Below are positions 8,751 to 18,788 of a DNA stretch of 64,000 nt, one piece after another. This DNA is from Bradyrhizobium sp. CB2312. GTDB taxonomy: Bacteria > Pseudomonadota > Alphaproteobacteria > Rhizobiales > Xanthobacteraceae. The position numbers were made by a program, and so were the translations under genes. Every line of letters begins with the position of its first letter. The stretch's first letter is position 1. Location of the stretch: assembly GCF_029714425.1 (NCBI RefSeq), contig NZ_CP121668.1, positions 8,887,501 through 8,951,500 on the forward strand. The letters run 5' to 3'. Under the pieces are notes generated by a model. The model saw only the letters and a list, made by a program, of their open reading frames with translations, had not been told where the DNA came from and searched no databases.

Positions 8751-10148
8751 TTACATCGCCTTGACGATGTTCTCGGTGACCTTCTTGGCGTCGCCGAGCA
8801 GCATCATGGTGTTGTCGCGATAGAACAGCGGATTGTCGATGCCGGCATAGCCCGACGCCAGCGAGCGCTTGATGAACATCACGGTGCCGGCCTTCCAGAC
8901 CTGGAGCACGGGCATGCCGTAGATCGGCGAGGTCTTGTCCTCTTCGGCCGCCGGGTTGGTGACGTCATTGGCGCCGATCACGAAGGCGATGTCGGCCTGC
9001 GCGAACTCGGAGTTGATGTCCTCGAGCTCGAACACCTCGTCGTAGGGCACGTTGGCTTCGGCCAGCAGCACGTTCATGTGGCCGGGCATGCGGCCCGCGA
9101 CCGGGTGAATGGCGTATTTCACCTCGACGCCTTCCTTCTTCAGGATGTCGGCCATCTCGCGCAGCGCGTGCTGGGCCTGCGCCACCGCCATGCCGTAGCC
9201 GGGCACGATGATGACCTTGGAGGCGTTCTTCATGATGAAGGCCGCATCGTCCGCCGAGCCCAGCTTGGCGGGCTTCTGCTCGCCGGTACCACCGCCGGCC
9301 GCGGCGGTCTCGCCGCCGAAGCCCCCGAGGATGACCGAGATGAAGGACCGGTTCATCGCGTGGCACATGATGTAGGACAGGATCGCGCCGGAGGAGCCCA
9401 CCAGCGCGCCGGTGATGATCAGCGCGGAATTGCCCAGCGTGAAGCCGATGCCGGCCGCGGCCCAGCCGGAGTACGAGTTCAACATCGAAATCACGACCGG
9501 CATGTCGGCGCCGCCGATCGGGATGATCATGAGCACGCCGAGGGCCAGCGCCAGGATGACGTTGAGCCAGAAGAACACGGGGCTGCCGGTGACGACGAGC
9601 CCGACGATGCAGGCGACCAGGGCGACCGCGAGCGCGATGTTGATAAGGTGCCGCGCCGGCAGGATGATCGGCGCGCCGCTCATGCGGGCCGACAGCTTCA
9701 GGAACGCGATCACCGAGCCGGTGAAGGTCAAGGCGCCAATGGCGACGCCGAGCGACATTTCGACCAGGCTCTGGGTGTGGATGTTGCCGGGGGTGCCGAT
9801 GTCAAAGGCTTCCGGCGCATAAAACGCGCCGGCGGCGACCAGCACCGCGGCCATGCCGACCAACGAGTGGAAGGCGGCGACCAGTTCCGGCATCGACGTC
9901 ATCGGCACGCGGCGCGCGATGACGGCGCCGATCGCCGCGCCGATGGCGATGCCGACGATGACGAGCAGCCAGGCGAGGCCGTCCGCCGGCGGATGGTTGG
10001 CAAGCGTCGTCGCAACCGCGATCGCCATGCCGATCATGCCGAGCAAATTGCCCTGGCGCGAAGAGGCCGGGCTCGACAGCCCGCGCAGCGACAGGATGAA
10101 CAGCACCCCCGCCACGAGATACAAGAATGCAGAGAGATTGGCGCTCAT
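8751..10148 (-). CDS. pntB: NAD(P) transhydrogenase, beta subunit
   Basis: PntB (465 aa, the usual length) carries most of the transmembrane proton channel (about nine helices, first ~270 residues) and the C-terminal NADP(H)-binding domain III. Domain III shows the VIIVPGYGMAVAQAQHAL nucleotide loop and the VIGANDVTNPAAEED region typical of the family. With the two PntA polypeptides it couples proton entry to NADPH formation in the inner membrane. It is third in the pnt operon, 39 bases after the previous gene. Confidence 0.97.
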   Translation of the reverse strand: MSANLSAFLYLVAGVLFILSLRGLSSPASSRQGNLLGMIGMAIAVATTLANHPPADGLAWLLVIVGIAIGAAIGAVIARRVPMTSMPELVAAFHSLVGMAAVLVAAGAFYAPEAFDIGTPGNIHTQSLVEMSLGVAIGALTFTGSVIAFLKLSARMSGAPIILPARHLINIALAVALVACIVGLVVTGSPVFFWLNVILALALGVLMIIPIGGADMPVVISMLNSYSGWAAAGIGFTLGNSALIITGALVGSSGAILSYIMCHAMNRSFISVILGGFGGETAAAGGGTGEQKPAKLGSADDAAFIMKNASKVIIVPGYGMAVAQAQHALREMADILKKEGVEVKYAIHPVAGRMPGHMNVLLAEANVPYDEVFELEDINSEFAQADIAFVIGANDVTNPAAEEDKTSPIYGMPVLQVWKAGTVMFIKRSLASGYAGIDNPLFYRDNTMMLLGDAKKVTENIVKAM

Positions 10149-10187
10149 CTCAGGTCCCCATTGATCCCATCAGCCCGAGGTGGCCGC

Positions 10188-10505
10188 TTACTTCGACTTC
10201 TTCTTGTACATCGCCAGCATGCGCTGGGTGACAAGGAAGCCGCCGAAGATGTTGATGCAGGCAAAGATCAGCGCGACGAAGCCGAACGCGCGCGCCCAGC
10301 CCGAGCCGCTCGAGACATTGGCGACGCCGCCGGCAAGCAGTGCGCCGACCACGATCACCGAGGAGATCGCGTTGGTAACGCTCATCAGCGGCGTGTGCAG
10401 CGCGGGCGTCACCGACCACACCACGAAATAGCCGACGAAAACGGCGAGGACGAAGATCGACAGCCGGAAGATGAAGGGGTCGACGACCTGTGCAGCATGC
10501 TCCAT
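10188..10505 (-). CDS. pntAB: NAD(P) transhydrogenase, alpha subunit part 2 (membrane part)
   Basis: A 105-residue membrane polypeptide with three to four hydrophobic helices, corresponding to the C-terminal membrane segment of E. coli PntA. In alphaproteobacteria such as Rhodospirillum the alpha subunit is split into two genes, as here. It lies 11 bases after the soluble part and before pntB. It contributes helices to the proton-translocating domain II. Confidence 0.93.
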   Translation of the reverse strand: MEHAAQVVDPFIFRLSIFVLAVFVGYFVVWSVTPALHTPLMSVTNAISSVIVVGALLAGGVANVSSGSGWARAFGFVALIFACINIFGGFLVTQRMLAMYKKKSK

Positions 10506-10516
10506 GACGGGTCTCC

Positions 10517-11644
10517 TTAAACCTTCGGCTGGAAGTTCGGGTGGATCACCGCGCCGTCCTTGGTCAGCGCAGTCGCCTTGACGAGCTCGTCGTCCCAGTT
10601 GACGGCGAGCTTCTGCTCCTTCTTGTCGACCATGGTCTCGATGAAGGAGAACAGATTGCGGGCATAGAGGCTGGAGGCCGAGGCCGCGACGCGGCCGGCG
10701 ACGTTGGTGTAGCCGACGATCTTGATGCCATCGAGGTCGACGACCTCGCCGGCCTTGGCGCCCTCGACATTGCCGCCGCGCTCGACGGCGAGATCGACCA
10801 GCACCGAGCCCGGCTTCATCGACTTGACCATCTCGGCGGAGACGAGCTTCGGCGCCGGCCGGCCCGGGATCAGCGCCGTCGTGATCACGATGTCCTGCTT
10901 CTTGATGTGCTCGGCGGTGAGCGCGGCCTGCTTGGCCTGGTATTCCTTGGACATTTCCTTGGCGTAGCCGCCGGCGGTCTGCGCGTTCTTGAACTCCTCG
11001 TCCTCGACGGCGAGGAACTTCGCACCGAGCGATTCCACCTGCTCCTTGGTCGCGGGGCGCACGTCGGTCGCGGTCACGACGGCGCCGAGACGGCGCGCGG
11101 TCGCGATCGCCTGGAGGCCGGCGACGCCGACGCCCATCACGAACACTTTTGCGGCGGGCACGGTGCCGGCCGCGGTCATCATCATCGGGAAAGCGCGGCC
11201 GAAGGCCTCGGCGCCCTCGATCACGGCGCGGTAGCCGGCAAGGTTAGCCTGCGAGGACAGCACGTCCATCACCTGCGCGCGGGTGATGCGCGGCATCAAT
11301 TCCATTGCGAAGGCGGCGACGCCGGCATCGGCGATCGTCTTCAGCGCCGCCTCGTTGCCATAGGGATCCATGATGGCGATGACGAGCGCGCCGCGCTTGT
11401 ACTGCGCAAGCTCGGAGGCTTCAGGGCGCTTCACCTTGATGATGATGTCGGCATCCTTCAGCGCATCGGCGCTGACGGTGGCGCCGACGGCGGTGAACTC
11501 GGAATCCGGCAGGCCCGATTTGAGGCCGGCGCCCGGCTCGACCACGACCTCGGCGCCCAGCGCCTTGAATTTCTTCACCGTATCAGGCGAAGCGGCGACG
11601 CGCGGCTCCGACGGATCGATTTCCTTGGCAACGGCGATCTTCAT
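10517..11644 (-). CDS. pntAA: NAD(P) transhydrogenase, alpha subunit part 1 (NAD-binding)
   Basis: A 375-residue soluble domain I, related to alanine dehydrogenase. The start at [17 protein letters not shown], preceded by GGAGG, matches the family; the frame extends 11 codons further upstream without support. The Rossmann loop [17 protein letters not shown] and the [11 protein letters not shown] segment are present. It binds NAD(H) and passes hydride to NADP on PntB. First gene of pntAA-pntAB-pntB, all closely spaced. Confidence 0.96.
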   Translation of the reverse strand: MKIAVAKEIDPSEPRVAASPDTVKKFKALGAEVVVEPGAGLKSGLPDSEFTAVGATVSADALKDADIIIKVKRPEASELAQYKRGALVIAIMDPYGNEAALKTIADAGVAAFAMELMPRITRAQVMDVLSSQANLAGYRAVIEGAEAFGRAFPMMMTAAGTVPAAKVFVMGVGVAGLQAIATARRLGAVVTATDVRPATKEQVESLGAKFLAVEDEEFKNAQTAGGYAKEMSKEYQAKQAALTAEHIKKQDIVITTALIPGRPAPKLVSAEMVKSMKPGSVLVDLAVERGGNVEGAKAGEVVDLDGIKIVGYTNVAGRVAASASSLYARNLFSFIETMVDKKEQKLAVNWDDELVKATALTKDGAVIHPNFQPKV

Positions 11645-11789
11645 AGGCCCTCCGGCGGCGCGGGACAGCGCGCGCACAAAAAAACAGCGTTACTCCCGCA
11701 ACGTTCGTTACCGGTTTTGGAACCGGCTTGGATGCAAATAGTGTGGGCAGCTGCCGCCGCAGGCGTAGGCAGCCGCCGGGTCGATCAGG

Positions 11790-11942
11790 TCAGGTCAGGA
11801 AGATCGCCATCAGGATCACGATGAGCGCGACCGACGCCGTGCCGTATTTCACGAGCTTGATGAAGCCCTCATAGGTCTGCTCGTGCGCGACGTAGTCGTT
11901 GCCGTCGGCGGTGGTGTACGCCACTTCGCTATGGTCAGCCAT
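11790..11942 (-). CDS. aa3-type cytochrome c oxidase subunit IV-like peptide, 50 aa
   Basis: A 50-residue protein. The N-terminal part is polar (MADHSEVAYTTADGNDYVAH) and a single C-terminal helix follows from about 31 to 49 (KYGTASVALIVILMAIFL). This matches the bacterial aa3-type oxidase subunit IV family, a one-helix accessory peptide of haem-copper oxidases. It sits 145 bases upstream of pntAA on the same strand and away from any cox genes in view. GGGGACAATCC before the ATG gives a moderate binding site. Confidence 0.8.
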   Translation of the reverse strand: MADHSEVAYTTADGNDYVAHEQTYEGFIKLVKYGTASVALIVILMAIFLT

Positions 11943-12083
11943 GGATTGTCCCCAGTCGAAAGCCGAATTATTGGGCTGGGATACCGCAAACCTTCCGGCA
12001 GGGCAACGGCAGCCAGGCGCGGTTTTGCCGCAAATCAGGTCATTTGGAATTCCGATTGCCGGGAATTCAGGGTCTCGCGCCGC

Positions 12084-15038
12084 TCAGCCCTGATCGATCA
12101 TCGTCACGGTGACGCTCGCGGCCGGTCGCTGGCACATCGGAAGGCCGAGCGCCGCGCGGACCGCGTCGATCGCCGGCTCGCCCGCTTCGGTAAATCGGGC
12201 CGTGTGCGGATCAATACCGCAACCGACCGCGACCGGATTGTCGCCGGACAGGAAACCATGCGCCATGTGGAAGCCCAGCGCGCGGTAGACCTCGAACTGC
12301 TCCTCGGAAAAGAACTGGTCGCCCGTGGTCTCGTGCGGGAACGTGGCGTGCCGTCGCGCATAGTCGCGGATGTAGTCGTTCTCGTCACCGGTCAGGGACG
12401 ACTTGAGGTAGACGAGATAACCGGTGTCGCCGGCACCGTAGTCGATGGTGCCGATGGCGACATGAACGTGATCGATCTCCTCGTCATCGTGCCGGTGCGG
12501 CGTCGCCGCCGTCTGAGCGCTGCAAGCCATCAGCGCCCGCGTGCGGTCGCGGATCGGCGCCCAGGGCAGATCGATCCGGACTCCGAGATCGATGCGGGCA
12601 TAGCGCTGCAGCGTCATCAGCGAGGCGAAGTTCATCGGCGTGTCCGCTTCCGCATCCACGGCGATGATGACGCGGCAGCGCCGGCGCAGCAATTCGTAGA
12701 CGCCGAGATTCTCGATATGGCCGCCGTCGGTGAGATAGACACCGTCGCTGTTCTCATAGAGGCGGCCGGAGATTTCTGACCAGAAATAGAGCGGCGAGAA
12801 ACGGCGGAACGAGCGTGCGTTGACATAGCGCGGGTTCCTCAGCCAATAGCCGAGCCGGACGTTCAGAAGGGCGAGCGTCGGCGTTAGCGCGCGGATCGAG
12901 TTCGACCCCATGTTCGAGGACGCCGCGGCTCCGGAGATCGCCATGGCCGTGGCGAGGTCGAGACTCTGCTCGGCCCGCTCCACCGCCAATGTCGCCGCGT
13001 AGCCGGTCGCCTCGCTGCCGACATTGCGCGGCGAAAACACGAAGAAGTCGGCGTTGCGGCCGCGCCGGTTGGCGAAATCCGAGCCCTGGATGTTCAGCGC
13101 GGTGTTGATGAGGTGATAAGGCGCCAGCAGCCTCGAGCCGGCTTGCTGACCGTCCGCCGAACCGTCTGCAACAGCATAGAGGTCGCTCAGCTTCATGCGA
13201 TCGAGCGCCTTGAAGTCGCGGCCCTGGTCGAGACTGGCCTCGGCGCGCGCGATATCGCTCTCGGCCGGGCGGGTCGGGTCGAACAGGAAGGCCTTGCTCA
13301 AGCGGTCGCGGTAGAGCCGGTGAAGCGAGTTGGCATTCGGCGTCAAAAGCCAGGAGACCAGGAATAGCAACAGGCCGGTCAGCGCATACAGGACGATCAC
13401 CGGCAGGGTGAAGGAGTAGGCTGCGTCGGACCCCGATCCCTGGAACAGGTCCGGAAAAAATGGCTGAACCCTGTGTGCGACCCATTGTGCCGCGGGGTGG
13501 AGCCAGGCCGGCGCGTGCCAGGTCGCCAGCCGGTCGGAGTCCATACTGATACGCGCCTCGGTGACCGGAGCGGCGCTAGGTTCAACGAGCTCGATGGCGG
13601 CGTTGCGGTCCAGCTGCACCTTGCCTGCCAGCGCTCCCGGGAGCGAGGCGTTCAACTTTGCCTTGGCAATGCAATCCCTCTGCTCGGTCTGGGCCGAGCA
13701 ATCCCTGAAGATGTCGTTGGAGATCCCCCAATAGGACAGATTGAGATAAGCGACCCAGATAATCAGCGGCAAGGCGAGCCCGGCAATCCAGAGCGCGGCC
13801 TTGGCAACGACCGCGAGGAGCATCGATCCCCACTGCGAGGAGACGCTGTTGCCCTTGAGCAACTCCAGGAACTGCTGCCGGAACGCGGTGACGAACACCC
13901 CGATCGGCGCCGCGACGGCGGCAAGCGACTGGATCCAGGTGACCGCGACGCCGCCAACCGGCCCGCCGATCACGTGGCTGTCGGCAACATCGAACATCTG
14001 TCGCAGCATGAACGGCTGAAACTCGAAGAACGCGATGGCCGCCAGCAGGACCAGGAAGGTCGCGGCCACGGTCGGCAGGTGCGAACGGAATTCCTGGCGC
14101 TTGTCCGGGCCGGCGAAGGACCGGACGATCGCCCACAGGAAGAACAGAACGACGACGATGATCGCCGTTGCCAGAGTGAGCGCGAAGTTCTTCACCTGGA
14201 GCATGCGCGCCACGTCGCAGGCGGCGCCGACGACAAGGAATATACCGGCCGCATAGATGCAGACGATGGCAGGACCACTTCCTCTTTCGGACCGCGAGCC
14301 GAGATAAGCCAGCGCGCTGCAGGCGAGCAGGATCGCGGCGGCGATGACGCCGATCATGGTGAATCCGTGCTGATTGACGAAGCTGAAATCGTGCAGCTCG
14401 CATGTCTTGGAATCGGCGAAGCTGACGCCGAACAGATTGGCGACCGTCAGGCATGTCCGGGTCGGGGTCGACCAGATGGTGACCGCGGCCAGCATCAGGA
14501 TGATCGGAAGGATGATCCCGATATTGGCGATCAGCCCGCGCACCACGATGGCAATTCCGGTGAGGAAATCACGCACGCCGGCGGGGATCAGGTAGTTGGA
14601 GTAATTCCTGATGTGCCCGACGGAGGCCGTGTCGCTGATCTCGTTCGCGGTCGCGGTGCCGCCCGAAGGCCTTTCCCCGAAGACGAAGCGCTGCGTGACC
14701 GTCATGGTTGCGCTGAGCGAGGTACCGATATAGCCGCCGCCGGATACGGTCGACAGATAGTCGATCCGCCGGAACAGGTTGTGGTGATTCAACGCCTGAA
14801 GAACGCCGAGGCAAAGGGCGGAGGAGCGAATGCCGCCGCCGGACAGGGCGAGCCCTGTAACATCCAGCATCTGGCAGGATTGCAGACCATCCGTGGGAAT
14901 CTGGCGCGCTTCCTCGCGCCTTGTGTTGATCGCCTCGATCTCGTCGCGGACGATCTGATGGTGCTTCTCGCACCAGGGCATCTCCTCGGCGGACCGCGGC
15001 GTCCGCGCGGGCTGCGTAGGCTGAACCTGATCGAGCAT
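12084..15038 (-). CDS. Large patatin-like phospholipase with a transmembrane insert
   Basis: A 984-residue protein. The patatin oxyanion loop SGGGIRSSALCLGVLQAL is near residue 70, the candidate nucleophile is Ser99 in STVSGGGYIG (Thr at the usual first Gly of GxSxG), and the candidate catalytic Asp is 771 in LTDGGHIENLGVYELL. Between them are about eight hydrophobic helices (roughly 170-620), so the catalytic pair is separated by about 670 residues rather than the usual 140. It is probably an inner-membrane lipid acyl hydrolase; the substrate is unknown. The ATG at 15038 has GGGGAGG upstream, preferred over a TTG 11 codons earlier. Confidence 0.82.
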   Translation of the reverse strand: MLDQVQPTQPARTPRSAEEMPWCEKHHQIVRDEIEAINTRREEARQIPTDGLQSCQMLDVTGLALSGGGIRSSALCLGVLQALNHHNLFRRIDYLSTVSGGGYIGTSLSATMTVTQRFVFGERPSGGTATANEISDTASVGHIRNYSNYLIPAGVRDFLTGIAIVVRGLIANIGIILPIILMLAAVTIWSTPTRTCLTVANLFGVSFADSKTCELHDFSFVNQHGFTMIGVIAAAILLACSALAYLGSRSERGSGPAIVCIYAAGIFLVVGAACDVARMLQVKNFALTLATAIIVVVLFFLWAIVRSFAGPDKRQEFRSHLPTVAATFLVLLAAIAFFEFQPFMLRQMFDVADSHVIGGPVGGVAVTWIQSLAAVAAPIGVFVTAFRQQFLELLKGNSVSSQWGSMLLAVVAKAALWIAGLALPLIIWVAYLNLSYWGISNDIFRDCSAQTEQRDCIAKAKLNASLPGALAGKVQLDRNAAIELVEPSAAPVTEARISMDSDRLATWHAPAWLHPAAQWVAHRVQPFFPDLFQGSGSDAAYSFTLPVIVLYALTGLLLFLVSWLLTPNANSLHRLYRDRLSKAFLFDPTRPAESDIARAEASLDQGRDFKALDRMKLSDLYAVADGSADGQQAGSRLLAPYHLINTALNIQGSDFANRRGRNADFFVFSPRNVGSEATGYAATLAVERAEQSLDLATAMAISGAAASSNMGSNSIRALTPTLALLNVRLGYWLRNPRYVNARSFRRFSPLYFWSEISGRLYENSDGVYLTDGGHIENLGVYELLRRRCRVIIAVDAEADTPMNFASLMTLQRYARIDLGVRIDLPWAPIRDRTRALMACSAQTAATPHRHDDEEIDHVHVAIGTIDYGAGDTGYLVYLKSSLTGDENDYIRDYARRHATFPHETTGDQFFSEEQFEVYRALGFHMAHGFLSGDNPVAVGCGIDPHTARFTEAGEPAIDAVRAALGLPMCQRPAASVTVTMIDQG

Positions 15039-15259
15039 GCGTGCCTCCCCGAAGCGGCGGAGCACCGGCAATCAAAGATTGTGAAACCGATAAAAAATAG
15101 CCTTATGAGGATTTGTCTCGCCGGGGATGCAAACGTTCAATCTCGCATCGCAAGCGCGTGCGCCTCGCCCAAAAAGGTCGAGGCGCCGAATGGAACTCGG
15201 GCCGGTGCCAACTCTCGCGAAAGTGTGCTGCACCGCGCTCTGGAGAACGGCCCGCCCTC

Positions 15260-17164
15260 TCAGCCCATCGCCTCGAGCTCGTCGATCATCCCGGCGATGA
15301 CCGAGAGGCCGCCGTCCCAGAATTTCGGGTCCTTGGCATCGAGACCGAACGGCCGCAGCAGCTCGGAATAATGCTTGGTGCCGCCGGCGGCGAGCATGTC
15401 GAGATAACGCTCGGCAAAACCTTCGGCCGCGTGCTCGTAGACGGCGTAGAGCGAGTTCACGAGGCAATCGCCGAACGCGTAGGCGTAGACGTAGAACGGC
15501 GAATGGATGAAGTGCGGGATGTACATCCAGTAATTCTCGTAGCCCGCCTTGATCTCGATTGCGGGTCCCAGGCTTTCGCCCTGCACCGACAGCCAGAGCT
15601 CGCCGAGCCGCGTTGCGGTGAGCTCGCCGTTCTTGCGCTCGGTGTGGACGGCGCGCTCGAAGGAGTAGAACGCGATCTGCCGCACCACGGTGTTGATCAT
15701 GTCCTCGACCTTGCCGGCGAGCAGCGCCTGGCGCTGCTTGGCGCTCTTGGTCTGCGCGAGCAGCCGCCGGAAGGTCAGCATCTCGCCGAACACGCTCGCG
15801 GTCTCGGCCAGCGTCAGCGGCGTCGGCGCCATCAGTGCGCCGTTCTTGGCCGCCAGCACCTGATGCACGCCATGGCCGAGCTCATGGGCGAGCGTCATCA
15901 CGTCGCGCGGCTTGCCCTGATAGTTCATCAGCACGTAAGGATGCGCCGACGGCGTGGTCGGATGCGAGAACGCGCCCGGCACCTTGCCCGGACGCACCGG
16001 CGCATCGATCCAGCGGTCGGTGAAAAAGCGCTCGGCGATGTCGGCCATATCAGGCGAGAAGCCGCGATAGGCGGTCAGCACCATGTTGCGCGCATCGGGC
16101 CAGCCGATCACGTTGGTCGCGGCAAAGGGCAGCGGCGCGTTGCGATCCCAATAGGCCAGGCGCTTCTTGCCGAACCACTTCGCCTTCAGCGCGTAATAGC
16201 GATGCGACAGCTTTGGATAGGCCGCGCGCACCGAGGCGACCAGCGCATCCACGACTTCGCGCTCGACGCGGTTGTTCAGGTGGCGGGAATCCGCGACGTC
16301 CTGAAAGCCACGCCAGCGGTCGGAGATGTCCTTGTCCTTGGCGAGCGTGTTGGTGATCAGCGCAAAGGTGCGCTCATTGGCCTTGAAGGTTTTCGCCAGC
16401 GCTTCCGCCGCGGCCTTGCGCTTGGCGCCGTCGCGGTCCTGCAACAGATTGAGCGTCGGCTCGATCGCGAGCTCTTTTGCGCCGACCTTGAAGCGCAGGC
16501 CCGAGATGGTCTGGTCGAACAGGCGGTTGAAGGCGGAATAGCCGGTCTGCGCCTTCTCCAGGAACAGCTGCTCGAGCTTGTCGTCGAGCTGGTACGGCTT
16601 CTCCTTGCGCAGATCCTCGATCCACGGACGGTAATGCGCCAGCTCCGGCGCTTGCATCGCGCGGTTCAAAATATCGTCATCGACACGATTGAGCTCGAGC
16701 GCGAAGAACAGCAGATGCGTGGACGCCGCCGTCAGCCGCTCGGACACATCGCCGTAAAACTTTGAAATCTTGGGATCAACGCTGTCGCCGGCATGGACGA
16801 GGCCGGCATAGGAGCCGAGGCGGCCGGCAAGATCGTCGATCGCCTCATAGCGTCGTACGGCCTCGGCGAGCCATTTTCCGCCATCTTCGTTTGCTGTCCC
16901 TGTCGCGAGCTTGCCCTTGTAGTCGGTCTCGAACGCGACGCAATCGGCATCCATCTTTTCGAGGTCGCGGGCCACTTCCGGCGCATCGATCCCCGAATAG
17001 AGATCGGCGAGGTTCCACTCGGGAAGCCTGCCGGCCTTGCTCGGAGCTTTGGAGGGTTTTGCCTTGGCGGCAGATTTCTTGGTGCTTGGCTTGCGGAGTG
17101 CGGGCTTGGCGGCGGGCTTCTTGAGAGCAGACTTGTTCGAGGCGGACTTGGAGCGCGAATTCAT
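15260..17164 (-). CDS. pepF: M3-family oligoendopeptidase F
   Basis: A 634-residue zinc metallopeptidase. The HELGH zinc motif lies in TLAHELGHGVHQVL, and the downstream glutamate region is in TLAETASVFGEM, as in M3 peptidases. The catalytic domain covers about residues 50-630. The first 45 residues form a Lys/Ala/Pro-rich tail of repeated KKP/KSA units that is not part of the enzyme family. It is likely cytoplasmic, cutting short peptides. It is divergent from the sigma-54 activator gene. The tail is the only unusual part. Confidence 0.92.
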   Translation of the reverse strand: MNSRSKSASNKSALKKPAAKPALRKPSTKKSAAKAKPSKAPSKAGRLPEWNLADLYSGIDAPEVARDLEKMDADCVAFETDYKGKLATGTANEDGGKWLAEAVRRYEAIDDLAGRLGSYAGLVHAGDSVDPKISKFYGDVSERLTAASTHLLFFALELNRVDDDILNRAMQAPELAHYRPWIEDLRKEKPYQLDDKLEQLFLEKAQTGYSAFNRLFDQTISGLRFKVGAKELAIEPTLNLLQDRDGAKRKAAAEALAKTFKANERTFALITNTLAKDKDISDRWRGFQDVADSRHLNNRVEREVVDALVASVRAAYPKLSHRYYALKAKWFGKKRLAYWDRNAPLPFAATNVIGWPDARNMVLTAYRGFSPDMADIAERFFTDRWIDAPVRPGKVPGAFSHPTTPSAHPYVLMNYQGKPRDVMTLAHELGHGVHQVLAAKNGALMAPTPLTLAETASVFGEMLTFRRLLAQTKSAKQRQALLAGKVEDMINTVVRQIAFYSFERAVHTERKNGELTATRLGELWLSVQGESLGPAIEIKAGYENYWMYIPHFIHSPFYVYAYAFGDCLVNSLYAVYEHAAEGFAERYLDMLAAGGTKHYSELLRPFGLDAKDPKFWDGGLSVIAGMIDELEAMG

Positions 17165-17291
17165 TGTGTGGGAAACCTGTGTTCAACAATCGCGACGGCG
17201 GGCGGGGGCGGCAAGGTTTAAGAGTGCGTTAATCGGCTTCGGCCAGAGTGACCCGATTCGAGACAGATAGTAGTAGCGTGCGGGGAACACC

Positions 17292-18788
17292 ATGGCTGCC
17301 TGTATTTTGATCGCCGACGACGACGCTGTAGCCCGCCGTCTGGTCGAGAACATGGTGCAGAAATGCGGCTATGAAACGGTGGTCGTCGACTCCGGCGACG
17401 CCGCGATCGCCACCCTCACCGCCCCCGACGCACCGGCCATCGACGCCGTCATCCTCGATCTCGTGATGCCAGGCCTCGACGGCATGGGCGTGCTGGCGAA
17501 GATCCGTGACGCCGGGCTCAGCATCCCCGTCATCGTGCAGACCGCCCATGGCGGCATCGACAACGTGATCTCGGCGATGCGCGCCGGCGCGGCCGATTTC
17601 GTCGTCAAGCCGGTCGGCGTGGAGCGGCTCCAGGTCTCACTTCGCAACGCGCTCAACACCAGCGCGCTCAAGGGCGAATTGCAGCGCATCCGCCACAGCC
17701 GCGAGGGCCGGCTGAGCTTCTCCGACATCATCACCCGGGCCGAGGCGATGGCCCCGGTGATGCGCGCCGCGCAGAAGGCGGCGGGCTCCTCGATCCCCGT
17801 GCTGATCGAGGGCGAGTCCGGCGTCGGCAAGGAGATGTTCGCGCGCGCCATCCATGGCAGCAGCGAGCGCAAGGCCAAGCCGTTCGTCGCGGTCAATTGC
17901 GGCGCGATCCCCGACAATCTCGTCGAGTCCATCCTGTTCGGCCATGAGAAGGGCGCCTTCACCGGCGCCACCGAACGGCACACCGGCAAGTTCGTCGAGG
18001 CCCATGGCGGCACGCTGTTCCTGGATGAGGTCAGCGAGCTGCCGCTGACCGCGCAGGTCAAGCTGCTGCGCGCGCTTCAGGAAGGCGCGGTCGAGGCGGT
18101 CGGCGGCCGCAAGCCGTTGAAGGTCGACGTGCGCATCATCTCGGCGACCAACCGCAAGCTGCTGGAGCGGGTAAAGCAGGGCCACTTCCGCGAAGATCTG
18201 TTCTACCGGCTCCATGTGCTGCCGCTGACCATCCCCTCGCTGCGCGCCCGGCGCGAAGACATCCCGCATCTGCTGCGGCATTTCCTGGCGCGCTTTGCCG
18301 CCGAGGAGAACCGCGCCATCACCGGCATCAGCGGCGAGGCGGTGGCGCATCTCGCCCAGCTCGACTGGCCCGGCAACATCCGCCAGCTCGAAAACGCGGT
18401 CTACCGTGCCGTGGTGATGAGCGATGGCGACCAGCTCGGCCTTGGCGACTTCCCCCTGCTCACCACGCAGCCGCATCCCGCAACCGAGATTCCGACCGCG
18501 CCGCTGATGCTGGAGCCGTTGGCCGCGCCCTCGGTGGTGTCGGGTAATGAAATACCGATCGCGCCGCTGCCCCTGGCGGGATCGCTCTCCATGCTGACGC
18601 CGACCGGCGACGTCCGTGCGCTGGAGGACATGGAGAACGAGATCATCCGTTTCGCGATCTCGCATTACCGCGGACAGATGTCCGAGGTGGCCCGCCGCCT
18701 CAAAATCGGCCGATCGACCCTCTACCGCAAACTCGACGAGGCCGGGGTTCCCGGCCATGGCGGCAAAAGCGGTGAGGAGACGCACTGA
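17292..18788 (+). CDS. Sigma-54-dependent response regulator (NtrC type)
   Basis: A 498-residue regulator. The N-terminal receiver has the acidic pocket DDD at 9-11 and phospho-acceptor Asp56 in LDLVMPGLDG. The AAA+ domain (about 145-380) has the Walker A GESGVGKE, the sigma-54 contact loop GAFTGA and Walker B TLFLDEV. A low-complexity linker leads to a Fis-type helix-turn-helix (MSEVARRLKIGRSTLYRKL). It should activate RpoN promoters when phosphorylated. No partner histidine kinase is in the window, so its signal and targets cannot be named. GGGGAA precedes the ATG. Confidence 0.93.
   Translation: MAACILIADDDAVARRLVENMVQKCGYETVVVDSGDAAIATLTAPDAPAIDAVILDLVMPGLDGMGVLAKIRDAGLSIPVIVQTAHGGIDNVISAMRAGAADFVVKPVGVERLQVSLRNALNTSALKGELQRIRHSREGRLSFSDIITRAEAMAPVMRAAQKAAGSSIPVLIEGESGVGKEMFARAIHGSSERKAKPFVAVNCGAIPDNLVESILFGHEKGAFTGATERHTGKFVEAHGGTLFLDEVSELPLTAQVKLLRALQEGAVEAVGGRKPLKVDVRIISATNRKLLERVKQGHFREDLFYRLHVLPLTIPSLRARREDIPHLLRHFLARFAAEENRAITGISGEAVAHLAQLDWPGNIRQLENAVYRAVVMSDGDQLGLGDFPLLTTQPHPATEIPTAPLMLEPLAAPSVVSGNEIPIAPLPLAGSLSMLTPTGDVRALEDMENEIIRFAISHYRGQMSEVARRLKIGRSTLYRKLDEAGVPGHGGKSGEETH

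Noticed and set aside
8511..10520. 669-codon plus-strand open frame opposite pntB
   Set aside because: It is a long antisense shadow of pntB and pntAB in high-GC DNA. It is rich in His, Arg, Asp and Gly with no domain, while the minus-strand genes show full family motifs.
13473..15371. 632-codon plus-strand open frame opposite the patatin gene
   Set aside because: Composition typical of a GC-driven shadow; the opposite strand holds membrane helices and patatin motifs.
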